Of a DNA stretch of 64,000 bases, positions 1 to 9,306 are shown in pieces. The notes beneath the pieces are model-generated. The model searched no databases and had not been told where the DNA came from. It saw only the letters and a program-made list of their open reading frames with translations. The translations under genes were made by a program, and so were the position numbers. Where the stretch lies: the NCBI GenBank assembly GCA_946011725.1, contig CAMGBT010000002.1, positions 38,435 to 102,434 on the forward strand. The letters run 5' to 3'. Each line of letters opens with the position of its first letter. The stretch's first letter is position 1. The stretch comes from an uncultured Bacteroidales bacterium (GTDB lineage: Bacteria; Bacteroidota; Bacteroidia; Bacteroidales; Muribaculaceae).

Positions 1-236
1 TGGAGTGTGAGCCAAATGGCGTAGATGATGTGAACGATGAACAGGGCTGCGAGGCCTGCGGAAGCGATCAAGGCATACCAGTTAGCGCCCAAAAAGCCGC
101 AGATGGCATTGTAGGCGGTAGGCCAGAAGATAGCCACAGCATTCATCAACACGTGAAAAGTAACGAATAGAACGAGGCAGCAGCCTGTGAGAGCCATCAC
201 AAACTTACGTCCTATAGATGAGTTTGTTAACCACAT
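1..236 (-). CDS. Succinate dehydrogenase/fumarate reductase cytochrome b subunit, 5' part only (runs off the window)
   Basis: Reverse complement from ATG at 236 reads MWLTNSSIGRKFVMALTGCCLVLFVTFHVLMNAVAIFWPTAYNAICGFLGANWYALIASAGLAALFIVHIIYAIWLTL; not in ORF track because truncated. Confidence 0.82.
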   Translation of the reverse strand, partial: MWLTNSSIGRKFVMALTGCCLVLFVTFHVLMNAVAIFWPTAYNAICGFLGANWYALIASAGLAALFIVHIIYAIWLTL

Positions 237-319
237 AAGATGAGTGTTTAAGTAATTATTGGATTATGTTTAGTTTTTCGTACAAGGGTTATGGTGCAGG
301 CATACGCCCACAATTTTCT

Positions 320-328
320 GCAAATTTA
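320..328 (-). promoter_or_regulatory. Bacteroidetes -7 box TAAATTTGC for the sdhC/frdC-like gene
   Basis: gcaaattta on + strand, about 84 nt upstream of the ATG. Confidence 0.6.
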
Positions 329-478
329 GCACAAATTTGCGAGCAAACCAAATAAAATCGAAAAATTATTTAAAAAGGCATGAGTGGAGAGGTAAGAGTG
401 GAGAGATTGTGGGAGCTGCGGGCAGCTCTGTTGTAGCATATATAATAATGTGTGAAGCGGAATAATGCGAAAAGAACT

Positions 479-511
479 ACGTTGCTACGTTTACGTTTTA
501 CGTTGAAAAAA
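479..511. repeat. ACGT-word cluster upstream of pgi
   Basis: CTACGTTTACGTTTTACGTTGAAAAAA at 485-511, 24/26 over the first 26 nt with 27432-27457. Confidence 0.9.
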
Positions 512-566
512 GATGTAATTGCGGCGGTTTTTGGGGCGGAAATTTGGTGGGGCGGCGGAAATTTTG

Positions 567-575
567 TAATTTTGC
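567..575 (+). promoter_or_regulatory. -7 box TAATTTTGC for pgi
   Basis: Located 23 nt upstream of ATG 598; lies inside the 5' extension of the listed ORF 544..1920, arguing for a start at 598 or 604. Confidence 0.6.
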
Positions 576-597
576 GGTATCAAAACGAAATCCTCGT

Positions 598-1920
598 ATG
601 GAAATGATTCAAATTAATATTAAAGATGTGCTGTCGATGGTGCCTCAGGCTGAAATCGACGGCCTGAATGGTTGCGCTGCAGCCTCGCTGTCGAAATTGG
701 TCGACGGCACCGGTTTAGGTAATGATTTCTTGGGTTGGGTGAAGCTGCCCACCGACACTCCCGCTGAGTTGCTCGACGACATCGTGGCCACCGCCGCCGC
801 GCTGCGTGAGAACTGCGAAGCCGTGGTGTGCATCGGCATCGGCGGTAGCTACCTCGGCGCCAAAGCTGTGATTGAAGCCTTGGGCAACGCCTTCGGCCAC
901 AACAACGGTCCCGAAGTGCTCTTCGCCGGCCAAAATATTGGCGAAGACTATCTCTATGAACTCCAACAACACCTCGCCGGCCGCCGCTTCGGCATCATCG
1001 TAATCTCTAAGTCGGGCACCACCACCGAGCCCGCCATCGCCTTCCGTCTGCTCAAGGAGCAACTCGAGCAGCAAGTGGGTCGCGCCGACGCTGCCAAGCT
1101 CATCGTGGCCATCACCGACGCCAAACGTGGCGCCCTGCGCACCTTAGCCACCACCGAAGGTTACAAAACTTTCGTAATTCCCGACAACGTGGGCGGCCGC
1201 TTCTCGGTGCTCACCCCCGTGGGCCTGCTGCCCATCGCTGTGGCCGGTTACGACGTGAAAGCCCTCGTGGCCGGTGCTGCTGAAATGGAAGCCGCCACCC
1301 TCGAAGGTCGCGACAACTCCGCCATCCTCTATGCCTGCACCCGCAACGCCCTCTACCGCGCCGGCAAAAAAATCGAGATCTTGGTGAACTACAATCCCAA
1401 GCTCCACTTCGTGTCGGAATGGTGGAAACAGCTCTACGGCGAAAGCGAAGGCAAGGACCACAAGGGCATCTTCCCCGCATCCGTCGACAACTCCACCGAC
1501 CTCCACTCCATGGGCCAGTGGATTCAGGACGGCGAACGCACCATCTTCGAAACCGTGCTCTCCGTTGAAGAGCAGCAGCACACCGTGGTTATCCCCACCG
1601 ACGCCGACAACCTCGACGGCCTCAACTACCTGGCCGGCAAACGCGTGGACCAAGTGAACAAGATGGCTGAATTAGGCACTCGCCTGGCTCACGTTGACGG
1701 CGGCGTACCCAACCTGCGCATCACCATCCCCACCCTCAGCGAGAAGTACCTCGGCCAACTCATCTACTTCTTCGAAGTGGCCTGCGGCATCAGCGGTTAC
1801 ATCCTCGATGTCAACCCCTTCAACCAGCCCGGCGTGGAAGACTATAAGCGCAATATGTTTGCCCTGCTCGAAAAGCCCGGCTACGAAAAAGAAACCGAAG
1901 CAATCAAATCGCGCCTTTGA
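598..1920 (+). CDS. pgi: Glucose-6-phosphate isomerase
   Basis: [46 protein letters not shown] motifs of PGI. Confidence 0.95.
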   Translation: MEMIQINIKDVLSMVPQAEIDGLNGCAAASLSKLVDGTGLGNDFLGWVKLPTDTPAELLDDIVATAAALRENCEAVVCIGIGGSYLGAKAVIEALGNAFGHNNGPEVLFAGQNIGEDYLYELQQHLAGRRFGIIVISKSGTTTEPAIAFRLLKEQLEQQVGRADAAKLIVAITDAKRGALRTLATTEGYKTFVIPDNVGGRFSVLTPVGLLPIAVAGYDVKALVAGAAEMEAATLEGRDNSAILYACTRNALYRAGKKIEILVNYNPKLHFVSEWWKQLYGESEGKDHKGIFPASVDNSTDLHSMGQWIQDGERTIFETVLSVEEQQHTVVIPTDADNLDGLNYLAGKRVDQVNKMAELGTRLAHVDGGVPNLRITIPTLSEKYLGQLIYFFEVACGISGYILDVNPFNQPGVEDYKRNMFALLEKPGYEKETEAIKSRL

Positions 1921-2768
1921 TCACCTCCGCTAACCTATCCAAGCCTTCGCAACCCGGACCAATCGGTGTATTCGATTCGGGTTACGGAGGCTTGACTATT
2001 CTCAAAAGTCTGCGGGCACAGTTGCCGCAGTACGACTACATCTACCTCGGCGACAACGCTCGCGCGCCCTACGGCACGCGCTCGTTTGAGTTGGTGTACG
2101 ACTTCACGCTGCAAGCCGTCAAGCACCTGTTTGCCCAAGGCTGTCACCTGGTAATCTTGGCGTGCAACACCGCCTCGGCCAAGGCCTTGCGCTCCATCCA
2201 GCAGCGCGACCTGCCCGTGCTCGACCCCACCCGCCGCGTGCTCGGCGTCATCCGCCCCACCGTGGAACAGCTCGGCGCCACCTCTCGCAGCGGCCATGTG
2301 GGCGTGCTCGGTACCCCCGGCACCGTGGCCTCCGGCTCGTACAACATTGAAATCGAGCACCTTAACCCGGGATTCGTCACCACTGCCCACGCCTGCCCCA
2401 TGTGGGTGCCGTTGGTGGAATACGGCGAAGCCGCATCGCCCGGTGCCGACTACTTCGTCCGCAAGGAAATCGACGCCCTGCTCGCGGCCGACCCGCTGAT
2501 CGACACCATCGTATTGGGCTGCACCCACTACCCCCTGCTGCTGCCCAAGATTCGCCACTACGTGCCCGAAGGCATCACCATCCTCAGCCAAGGCGACATC
2601 GTGGCCGCCTCCCTCACCGACTACCTGAGCCGCCACCCCGACATGGAAGCCCGCCTCACCCGCGGCGCCTCCTGCCGCTACCTCACCACCGACGCCCCCG
2701 ACCGCTTCAGCGCCGCCGCCGGCGTCTTCCTTGGCGAATCGGTCGCCGCCTCCCGCGCCACCCTCTAA
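1917..2768 (+). CDS. murI: Glutamate racemase
   Basis: [56 protein letters not shown]; overlaps pgi stop by 4 nt (TTG start in track). Confidence 0.95.
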   Translation: MITSANLSKPSQPGPIGVFDSGYGGLTILKSLRAQLPQYDYIYLGDNARAPYGTRSFELVYDFTLQAVKHLFAQGCHLVILACNTASAKALRSIQQRDLPVLDPTRRVLGVIRPTVEQLGATSRSGHVGVLGTPGTVASGSYNIEIEHLNPGFVTTAHACPMWVPLVEYGEAASPGADYFVRKEIDALLAADPLIDTIVLGCTHYPLLLPKIRHYVPEGITILSQGDIVAASLTDYLSRHPDMEARLTRGASCRYLTTDAPDRFSAAAGVFLGESVAASRATL

Positions 2769-2799
2769 CCCCTCGGTTACCCCGAAAAGCATTTATAAT

Positions 2800-3774
2800 A
2801 TGGAAGCACCTCCGTTCATAGTCTCCGCAAATGCAATCAATATGATTGCCGATATATCCGCCCTTTTAGAGCGGATGAATGCGTCTGCCGACAACGAGCA
2901 GGAGCTGCGCCTGCGCAAAGCCAATCGTATAAAGACCATCCACTCCTCTCTCGCTATTGAGGGCAATTCGCTGAGCGAAGCCCAAGTGAGTGACATCATC
3001 AATGGTAAACATATAGTGGCCCCCATCAGCCAGATTCAGGAGGTTAGAAATGCAATTCGGGTGTACAATATTTATTCTGAGTTGAATCCTTTCTCGGAGC
3101 GCGATTTGCTTAGGGCGCATGCGATAATGATGGAAGCACTGATTGACGATGCCGGTCACTACCGACGAGGCGGAGTCGGTGTGTATGGCGAATCCGGCTT
3201 GGTTCACCTGGCTCCGCCAGCCCACTTGGTGCCCACCTTGATGAGGAACTTATTTGAATGGTTGGAGCATTCGACCGACCACCTGCTCATCCGATCATGC
3301 GTGTTTCATTATGAATTTGAGTTCATCCATCCCTTTGCGGATGGCAATGGGCGCATCGGTCGCTTGTGGCAGTCGTTGATACTTGGCCGCCTGCATCCGG
3401 TCTTTGAGCACCTGCCGGTGGAAAATATTGTATACTCCAATCAGCAAGACTATTATAACGCTATAGCTCAGGCATCACACCAAGCGCAATCCGGCCCGTT
3501 TATCGATTTCATGCTCCGCGAACTGTTGAACACTTTGCAGGCCGCTGTCGCAGAAAAAGTGCCCAAGAAAGTGCCCAAGAAAGTGCCCAAGAAATCAGAG
3601 ATGGCAGTGCTACAGTTGCTTGCCGAGGATCCGCGGCTCACCCGCGGCGAAATCGCCCGGCGAGTTGGGCTTTCCGACAGCGGCGTAAAGAGAATTCTCG
3701 CCAACTTAAAAGCCTCCGGCCTGATTCAGCGCGAAGGGAGCACCAAATCCGGCCAATGGATTGTCAACAAATAG
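2800..3774 (+). CDS. Fic-family protein (class II-like, N-terminal inhibitory motif) with C-terminal winged helix
   Basis: Fic motif HPFADGNGRIGR; inhibitory-helix-like SLAIEGN near N-terminus; C-terminal HTH LTRGEIARRVGLSDSGVKRILANLKASGLI. Confidence 0.9.
   Translation: MEAPPFIVSANAINMIADISALLERMNASADNEQELRLRKANRIKTIHSSLAIEGNSLSEAQVSDIINGKHIVAPISQIQEVRNAIRVYNIYSELNPFSERDLLRAHAIMMEALIDDAGHYRRGGVGVYGESGLVHLAPPAHLVPTLMRNLFEWLEHSTDHLLIRSCVFHYEFEFIHPFADGNGRIGRLWQSLILGRLHPVFEHLPVENIVYSNQQDYYNAIAQASHQAQSGPFIDFMLRELLNTLQAAVAEKVPKKVPKKVPKKSEMAVLQLLAEDPRLTRGEIARRVGLSDSGVKRILANLKASGLIQREGSTKSGQWIVNK
3559..3594 (+). repeat. Perfect 3 x 12-bp in-frame minisatellite (gtgcccaagaaa) encoding (VPKK)3
   Basis: Direct reading of sequence; lies in the linker between Fic and HTH parts. 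Confidence 0.97.
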
Positions 3775-3918
3775 CCAAGAGGTAGCTCCGGTCCATTGCT
3801 GCCGTCAGGCCGATTGGTGACGGTGAGGCGGAAGCCGAACAGCGTCCGTATGGCCTCCACTTCGTTGCTTTTTTGCGCAAAAAATCACTCAACTATTGTT
3901 TTAGTGAAGAAAAATGGC

Positions 3919-3927
3919 TAACTTTGC
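3919..3927 (+). promoter_or_regulatory. -7 box TAACTTTGC for hipBA-like operon
   Basis: 24 nt upstream of ATG at 3951. Confidence 0.6.
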
Positions 3928-3950
3928 ATATTATATGATAAGTTACGGTT

Positions 3951-4268
3951 ATGACTAAGAGTACTATGGGCAACAAGCTTACGCCCAAATTGCAACGCAA
4001 ACTGGCCATCGTGGGCGAGCAAATCAAGTTGGCTCGCCTGCGGCGCAACCTGTCGGTGGCCATCGTGGCTTCGCGCGCCACCTGCTCGCCGCTGACTGTG
4101 GCCCGCATCGAAAAAGGCTCGCCGACTGTGGCCATGGGTACCTACCTGCGCGTGCTCAACGCCCTCCAACTCGAAGACGACATCCTCCTCTTGGCCCAAC
4201 AAGACCCCTTGGGCCACACCCTCCGCGACCTCCAGCTCACCGACCGCCTCCGCGCCTCAAAACTCTAA
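3951..4268 (+). CDS. HipB-like XRE-family helix-turn-helix antitoxin
   Basis: Small HTH (QIKLARLRRNLSVAIVASRATCSPLTVARIEKGSPTVAMGTYLRVLNAL) immediately upstream of HipA-like kinase. Confidence 0.85.
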   Translation: MTKSTMGNKLTPKLQRKLAIVGEQIKLARLRRNLSVAIVASRATCSPLTVARIEKGSPTVAMGTYLRVLNALQLEDDILLLAQQDPLGHTLRDLQLTDRLRASKL

Positions 4269-4274
4269 CACGCT

Positions 4275-5528
4275 ATGGATAAGCTGATTGTATACGCAGA
4301 TTTCGACTGGTTGGATGCCCCGCGCGTAGTGGGTGAACTGACCCGCCAATCGCTCCGTGGCAACGAAACGTTTGGCTTCCAATTTCATAGCCAATGGCTG
4401 CGCGACTTTGGAAAACTCTTTCTCAGCAATGATTTAATCAACTTTCCCGGTATGCAGTTTTCGCAAGCGGGAAAGCAATTGTTCGGTTGCTTTGCCGATG
4501 CCCTGCCTGACCGCTGGGGGCGCACTCTGTTGGCTCGGCGCGAACTTTTGTCCGCCGCCTGCGAAGGCCGCGCGCCGCGCCGGCTGACGCAGTTCGATTA
4601 TCTAATAGGCATTGACGACTTCTCGCGAATAGGTGCGTTCCGGTTCAAGCAATCGGAGGATGGCCCATTCATAAATAGCGACGAAACCTTGCGCATACCG
4701 CCGATAACGAATTTACGCACGCTTATGGAGGCTGTCAAAGAGGTGGAAGCCGGCGATGCTCGCAATGTATTGCCGCAAGAGAAATGGCTGAATCAGTTGA
4801 TACGGCCCGGCTCCTCGTTAGGTGGCGCCCGTCCAAAGGCTAATGTAATCGGGCATGATGGCCATATCTACATCGCAAAATTTCCTTCGCGTAACGATGA
4901 TTATGACAGTGCCCTGTGGGAACACATCTGCCACTGCTTGGCGGCAATGGCCGGCATAAAAGTGGCTCATACTCAATTGATTGAGAATAGCGCCGGCCAT
5001 CACACCTTGCTCTCGCGCCGATTCGACCGCACCGCTGAAGGCAAGCGCGTGCACTTTGCTTCGGCTCTGACGATGCTCGGCTTGACCGATGGCGACGGTG
5101 CCGACACCGGCCACGGCTACGTGGATATGGTCGACTTCTTGATTCAGTACTGCTCTGATGTGGACAAATGCCTGCAAGAGCTTTACCGCCGCGTGGCATT
5201 TAATATATGTGTGGGTAATACCGACGACCACTTCCGCAATCACGGCTTCCTGCTCACCAAATCCGGATGGGAGCTGTCGCCCGCCTACGATATGAATCCG
5301 ACGCTTGACCGCTATCAAAGCCTGCTTATCAACAGTGCTACTAACGAGTCAAGCCTCCATGTGCTGCTCAACTCCTGCGAGGAGTACCTACTGCCGCGCC
5401 CCGTGGCCGAGAGCATCATACGCCAAGTGGTGCAAGCCGTGGCTAACTGGCCGGCGGTGGCGCGCCGCTTCGGCGCCCCTTCTGCCGAGACGCGCCAATT
5501 CGGCCCGCGCTTCATCACAGCGCTGTAA
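4275..5528 (+). CDS. HipA-like Ser/Thr kinase toxin
   Basis: SSLGGARPKANV loop, NTDDHFRNHGFLL catalytic segment, LSPAYDMNPT; adjacent HipB. Confidence 0.9.
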   Translation: MDKLIVYADFDWLDAPRVVGELTRQSLRGNETFGFQFHSQWLRDFGKLFLSNDLINFPGMQFSQAGKQLFGCFADALPDRWGRTLLARRELLSAACEGRAPRRLTQFDYLIGIDDFSRIGAFRFKQSEDGPFINSDETLRIPPITNLRTLMEAVKEVEAGDARNVLPQEKWLNQLIRPGSSLGGARPKANVIGHDGHIYIAKFPSRNDDYDSALWEHICHCLAAMAGIKVAHTQLIENSAGHHTLLSRRFDRTAEGKRVHFASALTMLGLTDGDGADTGHGYVDMVDFLIQYCSDVDKCLQELYRRVAFNICVGNTDDHFRNHGFLLTKSGWELSPAYDMNPTLDRYQSLLINSATNESSLHVLLNSCEEYLLPRPVAESIIRQVVQAVANWPAVARRFGAPSAETRQFGPRFITAL

Positions 5529-5533
5529 GTCAG

Positions 5534-7153
5534 TTACTTGCGGGTGGCGAGGTAGGCGGGGCGGCGGGTGTCGGCCAGGCGGGGGGTGAGTTGGCGGAGG
5601 GTGAAGGCGGCGGTGTCGGCCACGGCGGTGGTGTCGGCGGCGTCGGTGATGATCACTAAGGCGCCGGGGGAGAGGGTGTCGAGGTCGGCCGGTTGGATGA
5701 TATTCATTTGATTATCAAGGTAGTAGGCTATTGAGTAGGTGGGGTGGGGGCCGATGTCGCCGAAGGTGTAGATGGGGTGGCCGGCGGCTTCGCGGCGGAG
5801 GTCTTCGGCCATGGGTTTGGTCGACAGCGGGTTGACGGCGGCGGGCATCACGGCGGCGTTGTAGCACAGCAGGATGGCCCAGATGCAGGCGAATCCGGGG
5901 GCGGCACCTTTGCAGCCGTCGCGGGTGATCAGTGCGGCGAGGCCACACATCACCGGCACGAACAGCAGGCACCAGCGCCACCAGTGGTCGGCCGTGAAGC
6001 TGAATTTTCCGAATGGGACGATGGCCGACACGCACACTGCCACCGGCGCAATCACGGCCAGAGCGGCCACCAAGCGGTTGAACGCAAACATTGATTTACT
6101 TTTGGCGGCGAGGTCGACCAACGCGGCCACGCCGTAGGCCATGAACGGGTAGGCGGGCAATAGGTACACGCTGCGCTTGCTGGCCGGGATGCAGTAGAAG
6201 ATGATGACGGTGAGGGCGGCGGTGAGCGCCATGGCGGCCCCGGCACCGGGGCGCGAGCGGTGTTGCCAGCCGATGTGGGCGGTTAAGATGACCAACAGCG
6301 TCCACGGCGCCATGCCGGAGAGGATGGTTAAGAAGTTGTAGTAGAACGGGTTAACGTGCGATTCGTAGGACATGGTGCCGCTGAGGCGTCCGAAGTTTTC
6401 CTCCCACACCAGGTCGAGGAAGGCCTGGCCGCCTTGGAGGTATGCGGCATAGTACCACACGGCCGGCAGCAGAAGTGATGCTATGCCATACAGGGCTAAC
6501 TTACCGATAGTCAGCCACTTATCCTTTCGCAGGATGAGCACATAGATGCCCACTGCCAGCAGCGGGAGGAAGGCGCCGATGGGGCCTTTGGTGAGCGTGG
6601 CCCCGCTTAGAAGGAGCACCACGGCCACGCGTCGCCACCAACGCCGCGGCGTATTCGGGTCGTCGATTAGTCGTTGGAGCATGAATATGGCGCCCACCAT
6701 GCATGCGGTCAGCACCATGTCCACGCGGCACGCTTCGGCGGCGCGAAACACCTCGAACGAGGTGGCCAACACCATGGCGGCAGCCAAGGCGAACTCCTCC
6801 GAGCGGTGGCGGCGCGCCCAGAAGTATGTGGCCATAACCAAGGCGATGGCGGCCAAAGCCGAGGGCATGCGCGCCACGAATTCGTTGACCACGCCTCCGT
6901 TGAACACCACCGCGAAGATGCTGATGAGCCACGCCAGCATTGGCGGCTTGTAAGGCATCTCGCCGGCCGAGACGGGCAGCACCCAGTCGCCGGATTGAAG
7001 CATCGACATGGCCACGATGGCTTCGCGCGGCTCGCCTTTGGAGTAGAACAGGCAGTCGCCGAGCCAAGGTAGCCACAGCGTGGTTACGGCTATGAGCAGC
7101 AGCACGGCCAAGGCGGCCGAACTCGGACCTTTGGAGGGTTTCAACATGGGCAT
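5534..7153 (-). CDS. ArnT/PMT-like (GT39/GT83) membrane glycosyltransferase
   Basis: Multi-TM protein; YSKGEPREAIVAMSMLQSGDWVLPVSAGEMPYKPPMLAWLIS typical of ArnT-like N-termini. Confidence 0.85.
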   Translation of the reverse strand: MPMLKPSKGPSSAALAVLLLIAVTTLWLPWLGDCLFYSKGEPREAIVAMSMLQSGDWVLPVSAGEMPYKPPMLAWLISIFAVVFNGGVVNEFVARMPSALAAIALVMATYFWARRHRSEEFALAAAMVLATSFEVFRAAEACRVDMVLTACMVGAIFMLQRLIDDPNTPRRWWRRVAVVLLLSGATLTKGPIGAFLPLLAVGIYVLILRKDKWLTIGKLALYGIASLLLPAVWYYAAYLQGGQAFLDLVWEENFGRLSGTMSYESHVNPFYYNFLTILSGMAPWTLLVILTAHIGWQHRSRPGAGAAMALTAALTVIIFYCIPASKRSVYLLPAYPFMAYGVAALVDLAAKSKSMFAFNRLVAALAVIAPVAVCVSAIVPFGKFSFTADHWWRWCLLFVPVMCGLAALITRDGCKGAAPGFACIWAILLCYNAAVMPAAVNPLSTKPMAEDLRREAAGHPIYTFGDIGPHPTYSIAYYLDNQMNIIQPADLDTLSPGALVIITDAADTTAVADTAAFTLRQLTPRLADTRRPAYLATRK

Positions 7154-7162
7154 AAGTCGTTG

Positions 7163-8809
7163 TTACTTAGTGGGTTTGTCGGAATTGGAATGCTTGCCGG
7201 CGGCAATGGGCTGATTGGTGAGCAGGTGCTTGTAGCGCGAGGGGTCGCGGATGATTTCCAATGCTTGGAGGAAGTCGGGGTTGAGGGGGTTAGTGGCGCG
7301 CACATAGATGCCGTTGGGGTAGATGTCGCGGGTGAGCAAACCGAGCATAATGGCGTGGACGAACACTTTGGAGCGTTCCCAATCCTCTTCGTTGAACTCG
7401 ATGCCGGCTTCGGTGGCGCGGTCGATGAGCGCTTGGTCTAACTCCGACGGAATTACGAAATTTTCGGCAAAAGTGGCTTCATCGGGGTATTTGGCCATGA
7501 GTCGGTCGCGGTTTTGTTCGATGTATTTGAACACGGTTTTGAGGATGATGCTCTTGCCGTTAAGTTGGCGATAGTAGCCGCTGAGGCGGGTGGTGTCGAC
7601 CGGAACGAATACGTCGGGCATGATGCCGCCCCCGCCGTAGACGGGGCGATGGTTGCGCAGGGTGTAGAAAGTTTCGGTGGTGTCGAGGTGGATGCTGTCG
7701 GCGCACCAGAGCTCGCCGCTGTTGTAGCGGTTGAGCATATCGAGCTGATACTCTTCACCTTGTCCCTTGACGTAAGGTTTTTGGATGCATCGGCCCGAGG
7801 GGGTGTAGTAGCGAGCGGTGGTTAGGCGAATCATGGAGCCGTCGGGGAAGGGGAACGGGCGTTGCACCAAGCCTTTGCCGAAGGTGCGACGGCCCACCAC
7901 CAAGCCTCGGTCGTTGTCTTGGATGGCGCCGGCGAAGATTTCGGCGGCGGAAGCGGAGTATTGGTCCACGATGACCACCAAGCGGTCGATGCGGCGCAGC
8001 GAGCCATTGCTGGTGGCTGAGTAGTGGCGCTCGCTTGTCCGCCCGCGGGTAAACACTATCGGGTCGCCCTTTTGGAGGAACTCATTCGAAAGGTCAACGG
8101 CCGACTGCAGGTAGCCGCCGCCGTTGCTCGACAGGTCGATAATTAAGTGCTTCATGCCGCAACGCATCAGCGAATCGGCCGCTTGGCGCACTTCTTGGTC
8201 TGTGGTTTCGGCGAAGCGAACGATGGAAATGTATCCCACGTTCTTGTCGACCATATAGGCGGCATCGACGCTGTACATGGGAATCTCGGCGCGGATCAAG
8301 TCGAACGGGAGCAGTTCGTCGAAGCCTTCGCGCTTGACTTTGATGGTGACCTTGCTGCCCTCGGGGCCGCGTAAGCGGCTGATAATGTTGGAGTTGGTCA
8401 GCTTCTGACCGGCGATGATGGTGTCGTTGGCATAGATGATGCGGTCGCCGGGCATCACGCCGGCGCGGGCGCAGGGTCCGCCGGGAGTGGTTTGTATGAT
8501 GTAGAGGGTATCCTCGAGCATGTTGAATTGAATGCCGATGCCGTAGAACTTGCCTTCGAGCGGCTGGTTGAGCTCGCGGGTTTCCTCGGCGGAGGTGTAT
8601 TTCGAGTGGGGGTCGAGGGCGGCCAACATAGCTATGATGGCTTGGTCGGCGATGGAATCCATGTTGACACCTTCCACATAGTAGTTGTCAATGATTTCGG
8701 CGGTGAGCTCGATGCGTTGCTCGGGAGTGAGGTTGCTGAAATCTCGGCCGCCGGCCCAGAAGCTGCCGGCGATGATAGCGGAGATGAGCAGAAGTGCGAT
8801 TTTCTTCAT
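7163..8809 (-). CDS. S41-family C-terminal processing peptidase (PDZ)
   Basis: DPHSKYTSAEE, PDZ region, SSNGGGYLQSAVDLSNEFL, VIVDQYSASAAEIFAGAIQDNDRGLVVGRRTFGKGLVQ. Confidence 0.93.
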   Translation of the reverse strand: MKKIALLLISAIIAGSFWAGGRDFSNLTPEQRIELTAEIIDNYYVEGVNMDSIADQAIIAMLAALDPHSKYTSAEETRELNQPLEGKFYGIGIQFNMLEDTLYIIQTTPGGPCARAGVMPGDRIIYANDTIIAGQKLTNSNIISRLRGPEGSKVTIKVKREGFDELLPFDLIRAEIPMYSVDAAYMVDKNVGYISIVRFAETTDQEVRQAADSLMRCGMKHLIIDLSSNGGGYLQSAVDLSNEFLQKGDPIVFTRGRTSERHYSATSNGSLRRIDRLVVIVDQYSASAAEIFAGAIQDNDRGLVVGRRTFGKGLVQRPFPFPDGSMIRLTTARYYTPSGRCIQKPYVKGQGEEYQLDMLNRYNSGELWCADSIHLDTTETFYTLRNHRPVYGGGGIMPDVFVPVDTTRLSGYYRQLNGKSIILKTVFKYIEQNRDRLMAKYPDEATFAENFVIPSELDQALIDRATEAGIEFNEEDWERSKVFVHAIMLGLLTRDIYPNGIYVRATNPLNPDFLQALEIIRDPSRYKHLLTNQPIAAGKHSNSDKPTK

Positions 8810-8847
8810 GTTAAATTGTTGAGAGAGAGGTTAATAATTATGGGATG

Positions 8848-9306
8848 TTATGGGATGAATGCTGAGATGTCGTGATTATACGATTTGAGCTCGCGCACCA
8901 CCGATGAAGAGATGGCGGCGTGCTCCGGAAGAGATAGCAGCAGCACGGTGTCGATGCCGGCGATGCGACGGTTGACCTCGGCAATGTTGCGCTCGTACTC
9001 GAAGTCGGCCACGGAGCGCACGCCGCGCAGCAGGTGCGAGCAGCCAAGCCGTTGCGCCAAGTCCACGGTGAGTTCGCCTTGGTAGGCCACCACTTCCACG
9101 CGCTGCGGCGGGTATAGGCGGCGGATGGCGGCCACGCGCTCCTCGGCCGGAGTGGCGGAGGTTTTGGCGGCGTTGACGCCCACGGCCACCACCACCGTGT
9201 CGAACAGCGACAGTGCGCGCTCCACAATCGATGCGTGCCCGATGGTGAACGGGTCGAACGAGCCGGCAAACAGTGCGCGGCGCTGCGGGTTACAAGTCGG
9301 AGTCAT
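8848..9306 (-). CDS. coaD: Pantetheine-phosphate adenylyltransferase
   Basis: [44 protein letters not shown]. Confidence 0.95.
   Translation of the reverse strand: MTPTCNPQRRALFAGSFDPFTIGHASIVERALSLFDTVVVAVGVNAAKTSATPAEERVAAIRRLYPPQRVEVVAYQGELTVDLAQRLGCSHLLRGVRSVADFEYERNIAEVNRRIAGIDTVLLLSLPEHAAISSSVVRELKSYNHDISAFIP

Noticed and set aside
1935-2792. Long minus-strand ORF (285 aa) antisense to murI
   Set aside because: Low-complexity G/A/V-rich translation typical of antisense reading of GC-rich codon-biased genes; plus strand encodes clear MurI
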